A DNA stretch of 64,000 nt, taken from NCBI RefSeq assembly GCF_002482385.1, contig NZ_DLFW01000047.1:268405-332404 (forward strand). Direction: 5' to 3'. A model generated the notes under the pieces. It was not told the origin of the DNA. It saw nothing but the letters and a program-made list of their open reading frames with translations, and ran no database searches. This document shows positions 9,201 to 16,927 of this stretch, piece by piece; within the stretch, counting starts at the first letter, position 1; every line of letters starts with the position of its first letter. Made by a program: the position numbers and the translations under genes. The stretch is from Dysgonomonas sp. UBA7710. GTDB lineage: Bacteria; Bacteroidota; Bacteroidia; Bacteroidales; Dysgonomonadaceae.

Positions 9201-9724
9201 AGCGAATAAGCGGAAAATATGTTAGAGAAAGCAGAATACTTTATCTATAGGTATAGCTGTTAGCCGATAGCTGATAGTTCTTTGAAGTATTGGCTTTAAG
9301 ATTTAAAAATTTAATGTTTAAGGATTCAATAATTAAAATGCGTAAAAGCTGTCACCTTTGTTACCTTTTGAAAGTAGTAAGTATTGAGTAATAAGTTGAA
9401 AGTTATATGAGATACGAGTAGACAAGACACAAGATACAAGTTGTTGACTGATGACTGTTTACTGAAATAAGTGTTACATGTGTTACTTTTTAACTATACA
9501 CAGTTAATTAATGTAAAAATTACAAGATAAAAACAATGAAAAAACTGTCAGATGTGTCATATTTTAACATTGCATGGTTAATAAATGCAAATACGGCAAT
9601 AAGTTATGAATTATGAGTTGGACTTTGCGGCTTTGCATGAGAACATTGTTAATTGCTAACTGCTAACTGAAAAGGTAAATCAACAAATTTGCCCTGAGCT
9701 ATTAATTGAAAAATAAAATATATA
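9201..9724. repeat. non-coding spacer made of short dispersed repeats
   Basis: No credible gene. The stretch is AT-rich and built from short recurring phrases: GTCACCTTTGTTACCTTTTG (9351-9370), a degenerate copy at 9472-9493, AGTAAGTATTGAGTAATAAGTT (from 9375) and several CTGATGACTGTTTACTG-like words. The block 9258-9370 matches 39900-40008 in the same order and orientation with small differences. The first alpha-galactosidase gene ends at the left border and its paralogue starts at the right, so the repeats have accumulated between duplicated genes. Confidence 0.6.
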
Positions 9725-11815
9725 ATGAAAAAAAACATAGTTTATCTGATTTTATTATTATTTGTCTCGTCTTTTGTCACAGGACAATCGACGACACAAA
9801 TAGCAGATAATAAAAATGATATAAATAAATGGATTTCCTCCAATTTCAGAAAAGGAACCGCTCCGCCTTTCTCATTTGTTTATGGAGAAAAACATTCTTC
9901 TTCTTTCATAAAACATTGGAGTTATAGCGTAAAAAACATCAAGGAGAATGATCCGTCCATCATCAGACGTATTTATTCATATAGAGACCCTGTATCGGGG
10001 CTCACGGTAGAATGCGAAGTAAAAGGCTTCACAGATTACAATGCGGTGGAATGGGTGCTTCGTTTTATAAATACAGGCAATAAAAACACCGACGAAATAT
10101 CATCGGTCAACGCCTCCGATGTCACATTTGCATATAAAGAGAACGGAGACTTCAAATTGCATTATGCCGATGGCAGCCATGTATCGAAAGAGGACTTTCA
10201 TCAAAGACTGAAAGTCATGCAACCGAACGACAGTGTCTGCATGCAGCCATACGGAGGACGTTCCTCCCAGAACGCGTTTCCATTCTTCAACATACAGGCT
10301 CCCAAAGGACAGGGAGGTGTCTTAGCGGCTATCGGCTGGACAGGCACATGGTTTGCCAAAGTAAAGGCTGAGGCAGACAACAGGACAAACCTAAAAACGG
10401 GTATGGTAAACTTAAAAACATACCTTTATCCGAAAGAGGAAATCCGTACCCCGAAGGTATGCCTGTTATTCTGGTCCGGTGACAACCGCTTTGTAGGGCA
10501 CAATGCCTTCCGACGGCTTGTTCTCGAACATTATACATGGAAGCAGGATGGCAAGCCGACGGTTTATCCGGTATCGACCAGTTTCAATTACGGCGACCCC
10601 GCCCCGTGCAACGAATACACATGTATGACCGAAGATTATGCTATCGCCCTGATTAAACGCTATGCGCAATATAAACTGATCCCTGACGTCTTTTGGCTGG
10701 ATGCAGGATGGTATATCAAAGCGGCCGATGTTGCAGGTAAGAAAAACTGGGCTAATACTGTCGGGAACTGGACTATCGACCCCGAACGATTTCCGCGCGG
10801 ATTCCGTCCCATCGCAGATGAAGTGCACAAACAGGGAGCAAAATTCATGGTGTGGTTCGAACCCGAACGCGTGATGAAAAATTCGGACTGGGCAAATCAA
10901 CATCCTCAGTGGATGCTGGATGCGAAAGGCTCTGTAAAGCAGGAAGAATGGCAAAAGGATGGAGAGCATGACGCCGTTCTGTTCAATCTGGGAAATCCGG
11001 AGGCTTGTAAATGGCTGGGGGAATTTATAGGTGACTTTATGGAAACGAACGGAATCGATTACTACCGTCAGGACTTTAACACAGAACCGGCCGGTTTCTG
11101 GTACAACAATGATGAGGAAGGACGCCGAGGAATCTGCGAGATACGTTATATCGAAGGCCTTTACAAATTCTGGGAGTATCTATTAAACAGATTTCCGAAT
11201 ACGATAATTGATAATTGTGCCAGCGGCGGACGCCGTATCGACCTGGAAAGCATATCCAGAAGCGCCGCCCTATGGCGGACTGACTATAACTATGGCGAAC
11301 CGACCGGATCGCAATGCCATACTTACGGACTCGAACTTTATTTGCCGTTGCATGGCACAGGCGTACAACAAGCCGACTCCTATACCTTCCGCTCCAGTTT
11401 AGGCACATCCGTTATCTACAACTGGAAAGTAACAGAAGGAAGCTACAATGTCGTGGATATGCGCAATAAGCAGGCCGAGTTCAATGAAATACGCCCTTAC
11501 TTTTATGAAGATTATTATCCGTTGAGCGGATCAGGCGACATCGATATCACTGCCGGCAATATCTGGATGGTATACCAGTTGCACCGCCCATCGGACGACA
11601 GCGGATATATTGTCGGTTTTCGCAGGCCCGACTCTCCGGACAAAACCTATATGATAAGGTTGCAGGGGTTAAAAGCGGATAAAGAGTATAGGTTGACGAA
11701 TAAAGACACGGGCACTGTCCTCGTAAAAAAGGGCAGTGAGCTGTCCGAAGGGTTTGAACTCTCTTTGGATCAAACCCGTTCGAGCCTCTTAATCAAATTT
11801 GAAATAAAGCCTTAA
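9725..11815 (+). CDS. GH36 alpha-galactosidase (second of a tandem pair)
   Basis: A 696-residue secreted GH36 enzyme with signal peptide ending near FVTGQ (about residue 20). The architecture matches the preceding gene: N-terminal beta-sandwich, TIM barrel with FWLDAGWY, MVWFEPERV, nucleophile Asp450 in YRQDFN and acid/base Asp520 in WRTDY, and a C-terminal beta domain. Compared with the first copy it carries a short insertion near residues 404-414 (QEEWQKDGEHD), close to the barrel rim, so the pair may differ in substrate preference. Both copies have complete catalytic residues, so neither looks like a decaying duplicate. A long-loop hairpin follows the stop. Confidence 0.9.
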   Translation: MKKNIVYLILLLFVSSFVTGQSTTQIADNKNDINKWISSNFRKGTAPPFSFVYGEKHSSSFIKHWSYSVKNIKENDPSIIRRIYSYRDPVSGLTVECEVKGFTDYNAVEWVLRFINTGNKNTDEISSVNASDVTFAYKENGDFKLHYADGSHVSKEDFHQRLKVMQPNDSVCMQPYGGRSSQNAFPFFNIQAPKGQGGVLAAIGWTGTWFAKVKAEADNRTNLKTGMVNLKTYLYPKEEIRTPKVCLLFWSGDNRFVGHNAFRRLVLEHYTWKQDGKPTVYPVSTSFNYGDPAPCNEYTCMTEDYAIALIKRYAQYKLIPDVFWLDAGWYIKAADVAGKKNWANTVGNWTIDPERFPRGFRPIADEVHKQGAKFMVWFEPERVMKNSDWANQHPQWMLDAKGSVKQEEWQKDGEHDAVLFNLGNPEACKWLGEFIGDFMETNGIDYYRQDFNTEPAGFWYNNDEEGRRGICEIRYIEGLYKFWEYLLNRFPNTIIDNCASGGRRIDLESISRSAALWRTDYNYGEPTGSQCHTYGLELYLPLHGTGVQQADSYTFRSSLGTSVIYNWKVTEGSYNVVDMRNKQAEFNEIRPYFYEDYYPLSGSGDIDITAGNIWMVYQLHRPSDDSGYIVGFRRPDSPDKTYMIRLQGLKADKEYRLTNKDTGTVLVKKGSELSEGFELSLDQTRSSLLIKFEIKP

Positions 11816-11825
11816 TATTTATTGC

Positions 11826-11883
11826 AAAAGATAGTATCAGAAATGGCTGTTTTTGATAATAACCGGGAATGGTACTATCTTTT
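11826..11883 (+). terminator. possible terminator, 11-bp stem with long loop
   Basis: AAAAGATAGTA pairs with TACTATCTTTT across 36 nt, and the right arm runs into a T-run (TTTTTT) as in intrinsic terminators. The long loop makes it weaker than a classical hairpin. It lies between the second alpha-galactosidase and the phosphatase-fold gene. Confidence 0.45.
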
Positions 11884-11906
11884 TTACTATTTAAAACAAC
11901 ACAACC

Positions 11907-12995
11907 ATGTCCAGAATATTTTCTCCAATACATAAGATACTATTGATATCTTCTCTTTTCTTTCTTTTCTTATCCAGCACTTACTGTTCAAAAACATCTA
12001 AGCCGGATTCAGATACAGATGATAAAGAAAACGTTACAGAACTCACTGTCTTGCAACTTAATATTTGGGTCGAATGCACTAAAGTACCCAATGCTCCGCA
12101 GGCGTTAACAGATCAGATTATAGGATTAAAGCCTGATGTAGCCACATTTTGCGAACTATACAAAGGAGATGCGGACGATCCTGTTATGCCGAAACTAATA
12201 GCTGAATTAAAGAAAAACAACCTTCATTATTATAACGCACGCATCAACGGGCGGGCTATTATAAGCAAATACCCGATCATCGAGCAGCGGCGGGTCAACA
12301 AGTGGCAATTTAAGGCTGTACTCGATGTGAATGGTAGACGCGTCGCGGTTTATCCGGCACATTCCGAATACAGATACTACACCTGTTATTATCCGAGAGG
12401 TTATAACGACGGTAGCAAGGACTGGAACAAGCTGGAAGCGCCGATCACGGATGTGGATACAATACTGGAAGTTTGTAATCTATCGGGACGTATCGAATCG
12501 GCTCAGGATTTTATTAATGATGCCAGGACTGAAATCTCGAAAGGGTCTCTGGTCATTTATGCCGGAGATTTTAACGAACCATCCCACCTCGACTGGCAGG
12601 CCGGGACAGCGGATATGTTCGGCCACAACGGCTGCATCGTAAACTGGGGCGTCTCTTCTTTATTGTACAGGAACGGATTTAAGGATGCGTACCGGGAGAT
12701 GTATCCGGATGTCGTAAATTATCCGGGCTTCACATTCCCGGCTGACAATAAAGATATTGAACCTGACGCGATAACATGGGTTCCCGATGCGGATGAACGG
12801 GAACGTATCGACTTCGTATATTACTACCCTGATAAGCAATTGGCTGTAAAGAAAGCGGAATTATTCGGTCCGAAAGGTTGTATTGTAAAAGGAAGAAGGG
12901 ATGAAAACGTAGCTAAAGATCCGGTCATTTCTCCATTCAACAATCATTGGCCGAGCGATCATAAAGGTGTTCTCATTACTTTCGAAGTTAAATAG
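11907..12995 (+). CDS. endonuclease/exonuclease/phosphatase-fold lipoprotein
   Basis: A 362-residue predicted lipoprotein (signal peptide with lipobox STYC, Cys27, then an Asp-rich spacer). The remainder is the metal-dependent EEP fold. Its conserved residues can be placed: Asn52 in LQLNIW, Glu83 in FCELY, His152 in PAHSEY, Asp221/Asn223 in GDFNEP, Asp302 in RIDFVYY, and Asp351/His352 in PSDHKG. The catalytic set is complete. EEP enzymes hydrolyse phosphodiesters or phosphomonoesters, including sphingomyelin, inositol phosphates and nucleic acid. A cell-envelope lipoprotein in a glycan cluster suggests removal of a phosphate-linked substituent from the glycan, but the substrate cannot be read from sequence. 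It is the last + strand gene of region A. Confidence 0.75.
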   Translation: MSRIFSPIHKILLISSLFFLFLSSTYCSKTSKPDSDTDDKENVTELTVLQLNIWVECTKVPNAPQALTDQIIGLKPDVATFCELYKGDADDPVMPKLIAELKKNNLHYYNARINGRAIISKYPIIEQRRVNKWQFKAVLDVNGRRVAVYPAHSEYRYYTCYYPRGYNDGSKDWNKLEAPITDVDTILEVCNLSGRIESAQDFINDARTEISKGSLVIYAGDFNEPSHLDWQAGTADMFGHNGCIVNWGVSSLLYRNGFKDAYREMYPDVVNYPGFTFPADNKDIEPDAITWVPDADERERIDFVYYYPDKQLAVKKAELFGPKGCIVKGRRDENVAKDPVISPFNNHWPSDHKGVLITFEVK

Positions 12996-13078
12996 TAAGG
13001 CTTTGGTAATCCGACAAGAACAGTACAATGGCAGCAATCAGACTATCGTAGTCATTATCCCCCTAAAATAAGAAAAGA

Positions 13079-13150
13079 CTGTCATCCCGACAGCCAATCT
13101 TCATTGTTAACCTTAAATCTAATACCATGAAAAACACAGTACAAAGATAG
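13079..13150 (+). other. small hairpin and leader-like sequence with a 7-codon ORF
   Basis: A 5-bp hairpin (CTGTC-ATCCC-GACAG, 13079-13093) is followed by a run that reads like a transcript leader and contains ATG AAA AAC ACA GTA CAA AGA TAG (13127-13150). No gene follows on this strand for over 600 bp. I have a vague recollection of similar non-coding runs in Bacteroides genomes but cannot verify it. Function unknown. Confidence 0.25.
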
Positions 13151-13232
13151 AATAAAAATATGTTATAAAACATATTTATAGAAAGAATCAATGAAGAAAA
13201 GATAAAAACTATTGGAGATGCATACAAGAACG

Positions 13233-13562
13233 TTATTCTTTATCCTGTTTTATTATAATCTTCTGTTCCGGTATATAAGGAGGGTAGTACCTATTAAAAA
13301 GGACTAATTGTCCATTTAGAAAATGCAGCAAATAAGGAACCTCTGTTTGCGAATAATACTTAATTATTTCTAACACGCCATTCTCCTCCTGAGAGGTCGA
13401 TTCAACAATATACTTATCCCCCATGATACTTATCGCATCCTGTTTGCTCATTCCAATATGGAGTTGCTGTATTTTTTTACTATTATCATAGTTATCTCCA
13501 TAAATCACCGCACATGAAGAGCATATAATACAAATGGCAAAAAGATAGAGTAGTTTTTTCAT
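13233..13562 (-). CDS. small BamE/SmpA-like lipoprotein
   Basis: A 109-residue lipoprotein if translated from the ATG at 13562. An ATG 30 bases further upstream is possible, but the signal peptide MKKLLYLF with lipobox CSSC (Cys17) fits the downstream start. After the anchor, KKIQQLHIGMSKQDAISIMG is the hallmark of the BamE/SmpA-OmlA fold: a short helix, then GMS-x3-A-x4-MG. The remaining strands (IIKYYS, PYLLHFLNGQLVLFNRYY) fit its beta-sheet. Such small lipoproteins often act in envelope assembly, but many Bacteroidota copies have no known role. It stands alone, opposite in strand to both neighbours. Confidence 0.65.
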   Translation of the reverse strand: MKKLLYLFAICIICSSCAVIYGDNYDNSKKIQQLHIGMSKQDAISIMGDKYIVESTSQEENGVLEIIKYYSQTEVPYLLHFLNGQLVLFNRYYPPYIPEQKIIIKQDKE

Positions 13563-13706
13563 GCTAAACATATTTTTATTCAAAAATAACAAAACATTTC
13601 AAATAATTAACCCTATAATAATAGCAATAAAATTCCACAATTGAAGGATTACCTATATATGCCGGTTCAATGTTTATAACATACAGCATTTCTATTAAAG
13701 GAGTTG

Positions 13707-13737
13707 CGAAGACTTCGTAAAACTTTAAACCGGTTTA
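13707..13737. promoter_or_regulatory. two adjacent palindromes upstream of the kelch regulator
   Basis: CGAAGACTTCG (13707-13717) and the perfect 12-bp palindrome TAAACCGGTTTA (13726-13737) lie 65-100 bp upstream of a good TAnnTTTG element. The position is right for a regulator-binding site. The rest of 13593-13832 shows nothing else I can support. Confidence 0.3.
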
Positions 13738-13776
13738 TATCATAGCAACAACATATTTACATTCTTTAACTATATA

Positions 13777-13810
13777 TTTTCTGCTAAGATTCTCCTTTGA
13801 TTTAATTTTG
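13777..13810 (+). promoter_or_regulatory. candidate Bacteroides-type promoter
   Basis: TAATTTTG at 13803-13810 is an exact match to the TAnnTTTG -7 consensus of the Bacteroidota primary sigma factor. A weak T-rich -33 candidate (TTTTC) lies at 13777-13781, 21 bp upstream of it. Transcription would start near 13817 and give a leader of about 260 nt before the GTG start of the regulator gene. Confidence 0.45.
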
Positions 13811-13832
13811 ATAAAACTTAAAATTTGTAGTT

Positions 13833-13934
13833 ATGAATCACCATTCTGATTCAAGCCCATACATAGATATGATGGAATCAGAATTTAATGATTTTCGAAA
13901 AAAGACTAAAGAATATTTATCTAATACTATATAA
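13833..13934 (+). CDS. possible 33-residue leader peptide
   Basis: An ATG about 16 bases after the predicted transcription start opens a 33-codon frame ending at TAA 13932-13934. The product would be acidic and basic in blocks (NHHSDSSPYIDMMESEF then RKKTKEY) with no signal peptide. It lies in the leader of the membrane regulator gene. It may be a regulatory uORF or chance; no family is recognised. Confidence 0.2.
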   Translation: MNHHSDSSPYIDMMESEFNDFRKKTKEYLSNTI

Positions 13935-14075
13935 AAATCATAAATTGGATGGGTGTGGGATAATAGTACACTCTTGATAAATATTGATCTTTTCTTGAAA
14001 TATTTAATTCTGAAAATGACACTCAAACAGAAAAAATATGTTTGATAAGTATTTAGAAACCTTATATATAATATA

Positions 14076-16661
14076 GTGAAGTTTCCTTTAAGAAAAATCA
14101 TCTTACTATACTGCCTGATACTACATATTATACCCTGTGTAATTGCACAGGATGTGGAATACGGTTTAAAATTCAGATCGTACGAAGTAGAGAAAGAGAA
14201 ACGTACGGGCCTGAATCTTACGCCTGATGCACCACTATCTCTGCCGGAAAACTATCATCTTTCGTTTAATCTGAAAATAGATTCTGCTGCACTATATCCA
14301 TTCGGCTATGTATTCCGGATTATCAATAAAAACGGACAACATATAGACTTCTTACTCAACGAGAAAAAGAATACTGGAGAACCAAAATTCTTAATGGCTC
14401 ATTCATCCGGAGAGATTCTCAGTGAAGTATTTAAAGACGCAGGAATAAGCTATAGCAAATGGATATATATTGATATTCACATAGGCACTAAAACCAATAC
14501 ACTGACTGCCAGGATAGGAGATAAATCATATACAAAACAGATAGAATCATTAAATGAATTTCGCCATGTTTCTATAATATTTGGAAAGAATAACTATCAG
14601 GGATTTCAGGTGACCGATATCCCCGCTATTTCTCTGAAAAATATAGAGATCACAAATGAAAATAAGAAGACATTATATCAGTGGATATTAAATAAATATA
14701 CATCAAACGGAGTTTACGATGAAATAAAACATCATAAAGCAGTATCTGAGAATCCTAACTGGATCATAAATCAGCATATATTCTGGCAAATGCAAACTTC
14801 CTTTACTACAAAGCTGAGACCTATGATCAATTATAATCCTGATAATGATGAAATAGCTGTATATGACCAGACGTATTTCTATAAGTATAGTCTAAAATCC
14901 AATACGATAAACCGGAAAAAGGTAAATAATTCCGTACCATATACAGTACAATCTAACAACCTTATATACAACCCTGTTATAAGAAAATATGTTAGCTATA
15001 CTTTCGAATTGGAACAGGAAAAAGATGTCTTGCTATACGATACCCTTAAGAACAGATGGAACATAATACCGGATATAAAGTTGCCACCCGACTTTTGGCA
15101 TCACAATCGCTTTATCTCCAACAAGGATAACTCCCTCTATCTTTTTGGCGGGTACGGGTATCACAAATACAAGAATGATTTGCGAATATATGATTTCGAA
15201 ACCCGTACATGGAGAAAAAACAAATTGGCAGGGGATAATCCTCAGCCCCGCTATCTGAGTGGTTTGGGAAAACTTGATGATAATCATTTCTTAATTTTCG
15301 GAGGATATGGTAACCAGACAGGGAACCAGGAATTATCACCTCAGTATTTTTACGACCTGTATGAAGTAGATGCACAAACTCTGCAATCGAAAAAACTATG
15401 GACGCTGCAGCCGCCGGCAAATAATTTTGTAGTAGCAAACTCTATTGTAGTAGATATCGCTAATAGATCATTCTATGCATTAAGTCATCCGTTGCAACAG
15501 TTTCATACAAAAATGACATTACTGAGATTTTCGATAGACAAACCCGAATATGAAGTGCTTGGAGACAGTATTCTTGTTAATTTTGAAGACAATAAATCAT
15601 ATGCAGATCTGTATCTGGACAAACAAAAAAACAGGCTGATCGCTGTAACCTCGGGACCTGGTAGCATCGGGGACACCCTCAATACTGTATCTATCTACAC
15701 ACTATCATTTCCGCCTGCATCCAGAGAAGAACTATATCAGGAGGAGAATGCCGAAACCGGTTATCGAATCTTCATTATAGGAGGATTCTTGGTCGCGATC
15801 CTACTAATATGTATTGTAATGCTTATCTACACTCATTATAACAGGAAAAAACCGGGATATGCAGAAGGTAATGATCTGTTGCAAGAGTACAACGATATGG
15901 CAGTAAAACCTATCAGCAAAAAAAAACGGAACAAGTCGATATCCCTATTCGGAGGATTTTGTGTTATTGACAAGGATGGAAATGATATCACAAAAGAGTT
16001 TTCCCCTATGCTTAAACAGTTGTTCATCCTTATCCTGCTGCATACATTCAAAGGAGGAAAGGGAATATCGTCTGTAAAACTAAAAGACACATTATGGTTT
16101 GACAAAACGGAAGAAAGTGCGAAAAACAATAGAGGAGTATCTTTCAACAAACTGAGAATAATATTCGATCTGGTAGGACAAATAAACATAAAAAGTAACA
16201 ACTCATACTGGACTGTCGAATTCGGAGACGATGTTTATTGTGATTATTCACAGGCGCTCTATCTCATAGATAAACTTTCTAAAAATAAAGAGATAGACAC
16301 CAATGACATAGTAAAACTCTTGTTGATAGTCTCAGGTGAACTGCTACCCAGCCTGCAGGTAGAGTGGGTAGACCCGTTCAAAGCTGATTTTTCCAATGCA
16401 CTTGTCGATCTTCTACTTGATTTATCAAAAAAAACTGAAATAAGATTAAATCCTCAGATATCTATCAACCTGGCTGATACCATTTTTATCCATGACTCAC
16501 TAAATGAAGACGCCCTTCGGTTAAAATGTTCTCTTTTAGTAAAAATGGGAAGGAATAGACTTGCCCAAAAAGCATATGCAGCATTCATCAAAGAATATAA
16601 TATGCTGTTCGGAACAGAGTTTGAATATTCTTTTGATCAAATTATCAACAGCAATAGTTAA
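14076..16661 (+). CDS. membrane-spanning kelch-sensor / SARP-type one-component regulator
   Basis: An 861-residue protein with a signal peptide (to about VIAQ, residue 25). A LamG-like beta-sandwich covers about 30-195. A kelch-type beta-propeller covers about 235-545, with blades marked LFGGYG (356-361) and IFGGYG (407-412). One transmembrane helix spans about 563-587. The cytoplasmic part has a winged-helix domain at about 620-715 (SLFGGFCVIDKDG, FSPMLKQLF, NNRGVSFNKLR), like the OmpR/SARP type, followed by a helical BTAD/TPR-like domain to the end. It would sense a glycan outside and bind DNA inside in one polypeptide. The start is GTG: an in-frame stop lies at 14046 and no ATG lies between. 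It stands just upstream of susC and probably controls it. Confidence 0.8.
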   Translation: MKFPLRKIILLYCLILHIIPCVIAQDVEYGLKFRSYEVEKEKRTGLNLTPDAPLSLPENYHLSFNLKIDSAALYPFGYVFRIINKNGQHIDFLLNEKKNTGEPKFLMAHSSGEILSEVFKDAGISYSKWIYIDIHIGTKTNTLTARIGDKSYTKQIESLNEFRHVSIIFGKNNYQGFQVTDIPAISLKNIEITNENKKTLYQWILNKYTSNGVYDEIKHHKAVSENPNWIINQHIFWQMQTSFTTKLRPMINYNPDNDEIAVYDQTYFYKYSLKSNTINRKKVNNSVPYTVQSNNLIYNPVIRKYVSYTFELEQEKDVLLYDTLKNRWNIIPDIKLPPDFWHHNRFISNKDNSLYLFGGYGYHKYKNDLRIYDFETRTWRKNKLAGDNPQPRYLSGLGKLDDNHFLIFGGYGNQTGNQELSPQYFYDLYEVDAQTLQSKKLWTLQPPANNFVVANSIVVDIANRSFYALSHPLQQFHTKMTLLRFSIDKPEYEVLGDSILVNFEDNKSYADLYLDKQKNRLIAVTSGPGSIGDTLNTVSIYTLSFPPASREELYQEENAETGYRIFIIGGFLVAILLICIVMLIYTHYNRKKPGYAEGNDLLQEYNDMAVKPISKKKRNKSISLFGGFCVIDKDGNDITKEFSPMLKQLFILILLHTFKGGKGISSVKLKDTLWFDKTEESAKNNRGVSFNKLRIIFDLVGQINIKSNNSYWTVEFGDDVYCDYSQALYLIDKLSKNKEIDTNDIVKLLLIVSGELLPSLQVEWVDPFKADFSNALVDLLLDLSKKTEIRLNPQISINLADTIFIHDSLNEDALRLKCSLLVKMGRNRLAQKAYAAFIKEYNMLFGTEFEYSFDQIINSNS

Positions 16662-16927
16662 AATTACACTACTTTATCTGCGTAACAATTCCGGCCTATA
16701 AACAGTTCTGTAAAAGTTTTAGGAAATTTAAGCATTTCTTTCTGAACACTGGAAGAGAGAAAAAGCTATACTTCACTCTTGCCCCTTAGAGACTTAAAGT
16801 ATAAAATAAGAAGAAAGTCAAAATTTTGCAATCTATTAACCAAATCATTAACCGTCTTATTAGGCCTGAACAAGCATCTTTGCAACAAATAACCCACCCC
16901 TTATTTATATTATTAATCTTTAAATTA

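Noticed and set aside
13838..14101. 87-codon ORF on the - strand
   Set aside because: AT-rich chance frame that overlaps the regulator start and its leader; product is low-complexity hydrophobic/aromatic sequence without a plausible start region.
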